From the NCBI GenBank assembly GCA_903849835.1, contig CAINKA010000044.1, positions 1 to 11,071 of the forward strand: a stretch of 11,071 nucleotides of DNA, in the 5' to 3' direction. Source of the DNA: an uncultured Alphaproteobacteria bacterium. GTDB lineage: Bacteria > Pseudomonadota > Alphaproteobacteria > Rickettsiales > UBA1997. Each line of letters starts with the position of its first letter. Position 1 is the stretch's first letter. The notes under the pieces are model-generated. The model saw nothing but the letters and a program-made list of their open reading frames with translations, did no database searches and was not told the origin of the DNA. Of this stretch, positions 6,481-11,071 are shown one piece after another. The position numbers and the translations under genes were made by a program.

Positions 6481-6927
6481 ATGACGAAGGAAAAAACTCA
6501 TTTCGAGATCACGGAAAAAACAATCGACGTCACAAATATTTTCGATTTCGTTTTTGATCCAAGCTGCGGAGCCATTACCAGCTTCATCGGAGCGGTGCGG
6601 AATAATAATTTGGGACGAGAAGTTCTGAGCGTGAGCTACGACATTTACCAGCCTCTCGCGCTGAAAGTTTTTGAAAAATTGTGCCAAGAAACGCGCACCC
6701 GTTTCGGACGCTTAAACATCGCAGTGATCCACTACAAAGGCCATTTGGAAATCGGTGGCGTAAGTGTCGCCATCGCTGTCAGCTCTAAGCACCGCAAAGA
6801 AGCATTTGCCGCCTGCCAATTCCTAATCGAAGAATTAAAACACAAAGCGCCGATCTGGAAAAAAGAGTTCTACGTTGACGGAAATAGCGAATGGATTGAG
6901 GGGCACAAATTATGCGGCCACAAATAA
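6481..6927 (+). CDS. moaE: Molybdopterin synthase catalytic subunit MoaE
   Basis: MoaE, with two MoaD subunits, adds the dithiolene sulfurs to cyclic pyranopterin monophosphate. The 148 aa match the family. Conserved features are GAITSFIGAVRNNN (30-43, with R40), YKGHLEIGGVSVAIAVSSKHRKEAF (85-109, with H104 and R105) and ELKHKAPIWKKE (118-129), whose K120 and K127 align with the catalytic lysines 119 and 126 of E. coli MoaE. The start at 6481 is chosen because it follows GGAGG at 6471-6475 by 5 nt and the moaD stop by 1 nt; the open frame extends upstream to 6424 only within moaD. It overlaps mobA by 16 nt. Confidence 0.95.
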   Translation: MTKEKTHFEITEKTIDVTNIFDFVFDPSCGAITSFIGAVRNNNLGREVLSVSYDIYQPLALKVFEKLCQETRTRFGRLNIAVIHYKGHLEIGGVSVAIAVSSKHRKEAFAACQFLIEELKHKAPIWKKEFYVDGNSEWIEGHKLCGHK

Positions 6928-7460
6928 ATTTGGGCGTTGTTTTAGCGGGAGGAAAATCCTCGCGAATGGGGCAGAATAAGGCTCTGATGCGTTACAAAAA
7001 TTTGCGCTTGGTGGATCATGCGGTGAAGTTGCTCGAAAATTCCGGAATAAAAAAAGTGATCGTTAGCGGTGAAATTGACGGTTACGAAAACGTTGAAGAT
7101 TTAGTAAAAAATCTTGGGCCGATTGGTGGAATTATTTCGGTGATTTTAAAAGAAAGGAATTCGGAAATCATCTTCGTGCCAGTGGACACACCGCTTCTCA
7201 CGCCTGCACTAATCCAAAAATTATTCGAAAATAAAAATAATTTCGACGCGATTTTTTTTGAAAAAAATCCGCTGCCACTTTTTTTAAAAATTTCTGATCA
7301 AGTTTTAGCTTTGGCAAAAAAAATTCTCGCCGAAAAAAAACCCGTCGCAATTCACCAATTTCTAGCCGAATTAAATTCGCAGCAAATTTCTTTATCCGAA
7401 AAAAATTCAAAATTTTTCGCCAATATTAACACGCAAAAAGAGTGGGAGGAATTGCTGTGA
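6912..7460 (+). CDS. mobA: Molybdenum cofactor guanylyltransferase MobA
   Basis: MobA transfers GMP from GTP to Mo-MPT, making the (bis-)MGD form used by NarG-type enzymes. The 182 aa are near the family's 190-200. The nucleotide-binding signature LAGGKSSRMGQNKAL spans 11-25, LGPIGG 68-73, and the metal-binding acidic block VPVDTPLL 89-96 (D92). The tail FANINTQKEWEEL (169-181) is the usual MobA end. The start at 6912 is inside moaE (16-nt overlap), with GAGGGG at 6898-6903 upstream. The MobA product fits the adjacent nar genes, since membrane nitrate reductase needs bis-MGD. The last bases overlap the next gene as GTGA. Confidence 0.93.
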   Translation: MRPQINLGVVLAGGKSSRMGQNKALMRYKNLRLVDHAVKLLENSGIKKVIVSGEIDGYENVEDLVKNLGPIGGIISVILKERNSEIIFVPVDTPLLTPALIQKLFENKNNFDAIFFEKNPLPLFLKISDQVLALAKKILAEKKPVAIHQFLAELNSQQISLSEKNSKFFANINTQKEWEELL

Positions 7461-7783
7461 ATCTGCAATTAAGTAAAAATAATTCGCTCCGTTTTCGAAT
7501 TAGTAAAACAGAGTTGGAGCTGCTGCAATCAGGCCAGAAGCTGGTGGAAGAGCTGTCGCTGCCGAATGGTAAAATTGGATTCTCTGTTGAAATTTTTGAG
7601 CAAGAAAAAATCTCAGTCAGTAATCGTGAAAATGTTGTCGAACTTTTTGTGCCGCAAAAAATCCTAAAATTTCTGTCCGACAATTTTCCTTCGAAGAGTG
7701 GGGTTGAGCAGGAAATTGAAATGAGTGGGGGCGGAAAATTATTGGTGAAATTGGAGGTGGATGTTTTTCAGAAAAGGCGGTGA
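7457..7783 (+). CDS. Small unknown protein, last gene of the Moco cluster
   Basis: This is a 108-aa soluble protein with no signal peptide, membrane segment or cysteine. The GTG start at 7457 overlaps the mobA stop (GTGA), as at narH-narJ, and GGAGGA at 7445-7450 gives 6-nt spacing; the open frame itself begins at 7442. Its first residues (NLQLSKNNSLRFRISKTELELLQSGQKLVEEL) and the later VPQKILKFL resemble a family of small uncharacterised bacterial proteins that open with SIRLRLTRSEV-like sequence (DUF7009, from memory; not verified). Translational coupling to mobA suggests a role linked to cofactor synthesis or delivery, but none can be assigned from sequence. Confidence 0.78.
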   Translation: MNLQLSKNNSLRFRISKTELELLQSGQKLVEELSLPNGKIGFSVEIFEQEKISVSNRENVVELFVPQKILKFLSDNFPSKSGVEQEIEMSGGGKLLVKLEVDVFQKRR

Positions 7784-7857
7784 GTTTTGGTAATTTTCTG
7801 AGAAAATTCTGCTAGGGCTAGAATGTTGAAATCATTGGGCTTAGAGGTCATTTTTTG

Positions 7858-7889
7858 AATTGTGCCCGTACGGGCACAATTTGATTTTT
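7858..7889 (+). terminator. Probable intrinsic terminator of the Moco gene cluster
   Basis: A perfect 24-bp palindrome (AATTGTGCCCGT/ACGGGCACAATT, 7858-7881) has a GC-rich core and is followed on the plus strand by TGATTTTT. It lies 75 bp after the last Moco gene and before nnrS. With no unpaired loop in the DNA palindrome, the RNA hairpin would open its central GTAC as a tetraloop. A dyad operator is an alternative reading, but the T-rich tail favours termination. Confidence 0.6.
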
Positions 7890-7899
7890 GGCCTCATTC

Positions 7900-7930
7900 T
7901 AGATTGCCTCACTGTGCTCGCAAAGACCAC
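7900..7930. repeat. Decayed half-copy of the 9376-9450 hairpin repeat
   Basis: The sequence TAGATTGCCTCACTGTGCTC and the bases after it align with the right arm at 9421-9451 (TGGATTGCTTCGCTTTGCTC and onward) at most positions. Only one arm is seen, so it appears to be a degenerate or half copy, directly beside double-hairpin copy 4. Confidence 0.55.
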
Positions 7931-7934
7931 AGCA

Positions 7935-8019
7935 GGACGGGGTTTGTAATCCCGTCCTAACCGTTCAGTTCAAACTTTAGAATTACGTGAACATGTGGAC
8001 GGGGTTACAAACTCCGTCC
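7935..8019. repeat. Double-hairpin (BIME-like) intergenic element, copy 4
   Basis: The units are 7935-7957 and 7997-8019 with a 39-bp spacer, oriented like copy 3. Each unit has one change (AATCCCGTCC on the left, AACTCCGTCC on the right); both leave the local hairpin foldable through a G-T/U wobble on this strand. The open reading frame of nnrS runs back into it, but that upstream part is repeat sequence, not protein. Confidence 0.88.
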
Positions 8020-8078
8020 AGCGCAAGACTTGTGTCCTGCTTCAAAGCCTTACTGCGAAGAAAAACAAATCAAAATTT

Positions 8079-9260
8079 ATGAAAAAAACTTCCTTACTTT
8101 CCCCATTCCTCTCCCTCGGTTTCCGCCCATTTTTTCTCCTTGCTGCAATCTACTCAATATTTTCTCTCACCTATTTCATCCTACTCCTCAGCGGTCAAAC
8201 AGACTTCTTGCCTTCCTACTTCGACCCAATTTCTTGGCACCAGCACGAAATGATTTTTGGATTTATTTTGCCCGTAATCGTCGGATTTTTATTCACGGCG
8301 GTAAAAAATTGGACCAACAAAGACACGCCGAAAAATTTCATTTTACTGGCGATTGTTGCTTGGTGGATCGCCGGAAGATTCGCAGTTTTTTACTCAGAAA
8401 ATTTACCGCATTGGTTGGTAATTTTTGTCGACAGCTCCTTTGCTGTCGTAGCTGCAGCCGGAATCGCGCCAGCATTAATCAGCAGCAAAAACAAAAAAAA
8501 TTTTCTCTTCCTCTCAATTTTATTTTTGTTCGCGGCCCTAAATTTAGCGGCGCATTTTTCGGTGATTAATTTTTTTGAATCCGAAAAAAATTTCATGCTA
8601 ATCGCGCTCGACGTAACGATGCTAACCCTTGCCATCATTGGCGGCAGAGTGATTCCATTTTTTACCGAAAGAGCGCTAATGATTGAACCGATCAAGCGCG
8701 TGAAGCTGCTCGAAATTTCTTCGCTCGCCTCAATCGCGCTGCTAATAATTTTTGAATTGCTCGCCGAAAATCGCTTGCTGATTGGCGGAATTCTCGCAAT
8801 CGCCGCACTCACAAATGGCGCTAGATTTGCTCTTTGGCAGCGTAAAAAAATTTGGAAAAATCCACTTCTCTGGGTCCTGCATCTCGGATATTTTTGGCTC
8901 ATTTGCGGCCTCACTTTCAAAGCCGCAATTTTACTTTTCGACCTCGACCAATTTCGCTCTCCCGCAAATCACGCAATCACCACAGGAGCAGTCAGCACCT
9001 TGATTCTGGGCATGATGGCGCGAGTTTCTTTGGGCCACACTGGCAGAAAATTGGAAGTTGGATTTCCGATGGTCGCAGCATTTTTTCTCGTCACCTTCGC
9101 CGCAATTATTCGCGTATTTTTAGTAGCAATTTTGCCCGACGATTATTTCCAAACTCTCCTCACAATCGCCGCCACATTTTGGATTTTAGCCTTCGCAATA
9201 TTCGCACTTATTTACGCACCGATTTTGGTGAAAAAGAGAGCTGACGAAAATCTTAAATAA
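8079..9260 (+). CDS. nnrS: NnrS family heme/copper membrane protein
   Basis: NnrS proteins are polytopic inner-membrane proteins found with denitrification and NO-response genes, implicated in relief of nitrosative stress. At 393 aa with about 12 hydrophobic segments this fits the family. Signature blocks are GFRPFFLLAA (14-23), ISWHQHEMIFGF (51-62, with H54 and H56), IIGGRVIPFFTERAL (186-200) and MARVSLGHTGR (313-323, with H320); the histidines are likely metal or heme ligands. The ATG at 8079 is preferred: the frame stays open to 7995, but those 28 codons are repeat sequence, while the conserved N-terminus starts right after M1 (KKTSLLSPFLSLGFRPFF). No clear Shine-Dalgarno is visible. It follows the Moco terminator, so it probably has its own transcript or depends on read-through. 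Confidence 0.93.
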   Translation: MKKTSLLSPFLSLGFRPFFLLAAIYSIFSLTYFILLLSGQTDFLPSYFDPISWHQHEMIFGFILPVIVGFLFTAVKNWTNKDTPKNFILLAIVAWWIAGRFAVFYSENLPHWLVIFVDSSFAVVAAAGIAPALISSKNKKNFLFLSILFLFAALNLAAHFSVINFFESEKNFMLIALDVTMLTLAIIGGRVIPFFTERALMIEPIKRVKLLEISSLASIALLIIFELLAENRLLIGGILAIAALTNGARFALWQRKKIWKNPLLWVLHLGYFWLICGLTFKAAILLFDLDQFRSPANHAITTGAVSTLILGMMARVSLGHTGRKLEVGFPMVAAFFLVTFAAIIRVFLVAILPDDYFQTLLTIAATFWILAFAIFALIYAPILVKKRADENLK

Positions 9261-9272
9261 ATTCCCGTCGCT

Positions 9273-9357
9273 GGATGGGGTTTGTAACCCCGTCCAAACG
9301 TTCATGTAATGCTAAAGTTTGAACTGAACATGAAGGACGGGGTCACAAACCCCATCC
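9273..9357. repeat. Double-hairpin (BIME-like) intergenic element, copy 5
   Basis: The units are 9273-9295 and 9335-9357 with a 39-bp spacer, oriented like copies 1 and 2. It begins 12 bp after nnrS. The left unit starts GGATGGGG and the right unit ends CCCCATCC, a matched change at opposite outer ends that keeps the long-range palindrome paired while weakening the local hairpins. A further change (GGGGTC) is in the right unit. Confidence 0.88.
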
Positions 9358-9375
9358 AGCGCTAGGATCTTGAAA

Positions 9376-9450
9376 TCGTCATTGCGAGCGCAGCGAAGCA
9401 ATCCATGCATTACGACCCTCTGGATTGCTTCGCTTTGCTCGCAATGACGA
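9376..9450. repeat. Long hairpin repeat between convergent nnrS and ubiD
   Basis: Two 30-nt arms, 9376-9405 and 9421-9450, are reverse complements with 2 mismatches around a 15-nt loop. The arm sequence (CATTGCGAGCGCAGCGAAGC core) is a dispersed palindromic repeat type I recall from many bacterial genomes. It lies between two converging genes, where it could act on both transcripts, but no T-run follows either side, so it is called a repeat rather than a terminator. Confidence 0.85.
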
Positions 9451-9491
9451 ACTGTAAATTCGGTTTCTTCAGCTTGAATGGGCGTAGATTT

Positions 9492-11009
9492 TCAAATCCC
9501 GTAACTCCCCCACTTCCCGCTAACCAGCCGCTCCACATCAGCATCCGCGACTATTTTCTTTCCCCATTTTCTATTCGTTTCTGGAAAAATTTTATTGGTG
9601 GCGTCGATTCCCATTTTGCCGCCGAGGTTTGAAATTGGTGAGGCGAAGTCCAGATAATCGACGGGAGAGTTGTCGATTAGAACTGTGTCGCGCACTGGAT
9701 CAGACCTTGTTGAGATCGCCCAAATCACGTCGGGCCAACTGCGCACATCAATGTCTTCGTCGACGATGACGATGTATTTCGTGTATAAAAATTGCCGCAA
9801 ATAAGACCAGATTCCCATCATGATTCTCTTGGCATGTCCAGCGTATAATTTTTTGATCGAGACGATGGCGAAGCGGTAAGAGCAAGCTTCCGGAGGTAAA
9901 TAAAAATCGACAATTTCCGGAAATTGCTGCTGCAAAAGTGGAATAAAAATATCGTTGAAAGCCTCGCTGATCACAGACGGCTCATCGGGCGGACGACCCA
10001 TGAAAGTCGAAACGTAAATCGGATTTTTGCGCATCGTAATCGCGCTGATTTTCATCACCGGAAATTTTTCGACGGAATTGTAGTAACCCGTGTGATCGCC
10101 GTAAGGCCCTTCCTCAGCGGTTTCCGCGCCGATGTAACCCTCGATAATTATTTCTGACTGACTTGGAACCATGAGTGGCACGGTCAGGCAATTTACAAAA
10201 TCAATCGATTTGCCGCGAATTAATCCTGCGTAATCATATTCCGAAACATTGTCAGGCAGCGGCGTTGCTGCGGCGAGCATGGTTGCAGGGTCAGCGCCGA
10301 TGATGATTGCGACGGGAAACGGCTCGCCATTTTTACTTTTTTTCCAGCGAGCGAAATGTTGCGCACCGCCGCGGTGAGGCAGCCAGCGCATGATCGCGTG
10401 ATCTCTGTCGATGAGTTGCAAGCGGTAAACTCCGAGATTATAATCATCAACATCTTCGTCCTCTGTCCCCTTGGCCATCCCCTTGGCCATCCCTTTGGCT
10501 GGCCCTTTAGTGACAACGATTCCCCAAGTTATCAGCGGCGCGACATCCTCCGGCCAATTGGTCTGGATCGGCAGCTGGCGCAGATCGATCTCATTTCCGC
10601 TCAACACAATTTCTTGGCATGGCGCATTATTTACGAGATGGGCGCGAGTGTTGATCATGCCGCAAACCCTTGATTTCAGGCCTTTCACGACATCTGCCAT
10701 TCCTGAGGGTGGAGAAGTAAATCGCAGTGACGCCAGCTCGTGGCCAAGATTTTTTAGCTCCGACGCTTTGCGATTTAACGCCAAAGCGACGCGCTCTTTC
10801 GTGCCGAAAAGATTGACTAAAACTGGCGCCGAAAATTTTTTCCCAGATTTGTCGACCACGTTTTCAAACAGCAATGCCGGCCCTTTGGCGAGAATAGTGC
10901 GACGTTGGATTTCGGTGATTTCGAATTGATCGGAAACTTCGGTGGTGATTATTTTGAGTAAGTTTTTCGATTTTAATTCTTCGAGAAATGTGCGTAGGGA
11001 GGTGTGCAT
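9492..11009 (-). CDS. ubiD: UbiD family decarboxylase (4-hydroxy-3-polyprenylbenzoate decarboxylase)
   Basis: UbiD removes the carboxyl group from the polyprenylated hydroxybenzoate intermediate of ubiquinone synthesis, using prenylated FMN made by UbiX (not in the window). The 505 aa are close to E. coli UbiD (497). Recognisable blocks are LITWGIVVTKGP (159-170), DYNLGVYRLQLI (189-200, cofactor-binding region), MRWLPHRGGAQHF (207-219), EEGPYGDHTGYY (299-310, with the catalytic acidic residues) and the C-terminal GIDATNK segment. About 15 extra residues (about 171-187) between KGP and YNLG consist of repeated KGMA and an acidic stretch and come from a 12-bp tandem repeat. It is convergent with nnrS and starts 22 bp from the right-hand dispersed repeat. 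A menaquinone-type or aromatic-acid UbiD paralog is possible, but the sequence reads closest to true UbiD. Confidence 0.92.
   Translation of the reverse strand: MHTSLRTFLEELKSKNLLKIITTEVSDQFEITEIQRRTILAKGPALLFENVVDKSGKKFSAPVLVNLFGTKERVALALNRKASELKNLGHELASLRFTSPPSGMADVVKGLKSRVCGMINTRAHLVNNAPCQEIVLSGNEIDLRQLPIQTNWPEDVAPLITWGIVVTKGPAKGMAKGMAKGTEDEDVDDYNLGVYRLQLIDRDHAIMRWLPHRGGAQHFARWKKSKNGEPFPVAIIIGADPATMLAAATPLPDNVSEYDYAGLIRGKSIDFVNCLTVPLMVPSQSEIIIEGYIGAETAEEGPYGDHTGYYNSVEKFPVMKISAITMRKNPIYVSTFMGRPPDEPSVISEAFNDIFIPLLQQQFPEIVDFYLPPEACSYRFAIVSIKKLYAGHAKRIMMGIWSYLRQFLYTKYIVIVDEDIDVRSWPDVIWAISTRSDPVRDTVLIDNSPVDYLDFASPISNLGGKMGIDATNKIFPETNRKWGKKIVADADVERLVSGKWGSYGI
10467..10510. repeat. 12-bp tandem repeat within ubiD
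   Basis: Two perfect CCCCTTGGCCAT units (10467-10478, 10479-10490), then a diverged unit CCCTTTGGCTGG (10491-10502) and a partial one to 10510. On the coding strand it encodes KGPAKGMAKGMAKG. The 12-bp length keeps the frame, so copy-number change would only lengthen or shorten a surface loop. Confidence 0.85.
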
Positions 11010-11031
11010 GATTTAAATATTGGAAGTGATA

Positions 11032-11069
11032 CAATGTCATGCTGAGCCTGTCGAAGCATGATTCGAGGC
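11032..11069. repeat. 26-bp dispersed repeat, right copy (inverted)
   Basis: Bases 11032-11057 are the exact reverse complement of 1-26. The similarity to the internal copy at 4665-4691 extends to 11069 (GATTCGAGGC here, GATTCCAGGC there). It sits upstream of the ubiD start, in the region where its promoter should lie. Confidence 0.8.
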
Positions 11070-11071
11070 AC

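Larger units (their letters stand above)
7784..8078. other. Intergenic region between the Moco cluster and nnrS
   Basis: No gene is supported in these 295 bases. Contents in order are an AT-rich palindrome at 7792-7808 (AATTTTCT-G-AGAAAATT), the terminator-like palindrome at 7858-7889, a decayed dispersed-repeat half at 7900-7930, repeat copy 4 at 7935-8019, and the nnrS leader. I see no convincing promoter boxes or FNR/NnrR site for nnrS. Confidence 0.7.

Noticed and set aside
7995..8078. Longer N-terminus of NnrS (28 extra codons from GTG at 7995)
   Set aside because: Those codons lie in repeat copy 4 and its flank; the conserved NnrS N-terminus begins just after the ATG at 8079.
8390..8920. 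176-aa minus-strand reading frame inside nnrS
   Set aside because: It is antisense to strongly conserved NnrS blocks, with Ser/Lys-rich sequence typical of a shadow frame.
2324..9357. CRISPR array, because of five recurring palindromic 23-bp units
   Set aside because: The units come in inverted pairs separated by related spacers and are 1-2 kb apart between genes; there are no regularly spaced direct repeats with unique spacers and no cas genes.
9405..9632. Small plus-strand reading frame over the hairpin repeat and the ubiD 3' end
   Set aside because: It starts in repeat sequence and runs antisense to the well-supported ubiD; its product has no recognisable features.
1..11071. Composite transposon or genomic island bounded by inverted repeats
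   Set aside because: There is no transposase, integrase, tRNA gene or target-site duplication, and gene style is uniform; the end repeats have an internal copy and look like ordinary dispersed repeats.

Overview
The window reads as one stretch of a respiratory nitrate-reduction and molybdenum-cofactor (Moco) region from a bacterium of moderate GC (mid-40s percent, judged by eye) with A-rich spacers and many dispersed palindromic repeats. The gene set (membrane-type NarH and NarJ, NnrS, UbiD, a moaA leader that looks like a Moco riboswitch) fits a facultatively anaerobic, quinone-respiring Pseudomonadota-like organism. No rRNA or other phylogenetic marker is present, so the lineage is an inference.

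Layout, left to right. Bases 1-77 hold one copy of a 26-bp dispersed repeat and the narH ribosome binding site. narH (iron-sulfur subunit) and narJ (chaperone) overlap by 4 nt at 78-2302. narI does not follow narJ, and narG does not reach into the first 77 bases. A 378-bp gap then carries a double-hairpin repeat element, a second hairpin pair, and a structured leader (about 2559-2680) ending at the moaA ribosome binding site. A Moco biosynthesis cluster runs rightward from 2681 to 7783: moaA, a moaC-moaB/mogA fusion, moeA, moaD, moaE, mobA and a small unknown gene. It encodes all steps from GTP to bis-MGD except activation/sulfuration of MoaD (no MoeB or sulfurtransferase here). A 24-bp perfect palindrome followed by a T-rich tract at 7858-7889 probably ends this unit. 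nnrS (NO/nitrosative-stress-linked membrane protein) follows at 8079-9260. ubiD (prenylated-FMN decarboxylase of quinone synthesis) is convergent on the minus strand at 9492-11009.

The genes form a coherent system. NarJ and the Mo-bisMGD made by Moa/Moe/Mob are needed to build nitrate reductase, the UbiD product feeds the quinone pool that donates electrons, and NnrS deals with downstream nitrogen-oxide stress. A Moco-sensing leader would tie cofactor synthesis to demand.

The most unusual layer is non-coding. Five copies of an 84-85 bp element, each made of two inverted 23-bp hairpin units, sit in five intergenic gaps, while every tightly coupled gene junction lacks one. One copy has run into moeA and supplies its last 12 residues and stop codon. 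A separate dispersed repeat supplies the moaCB stop codon. The terminal Gly-Gly codons of moaA and of moaD also form the Shine-Dalgarno of the next gene, in nearly identical junctions.
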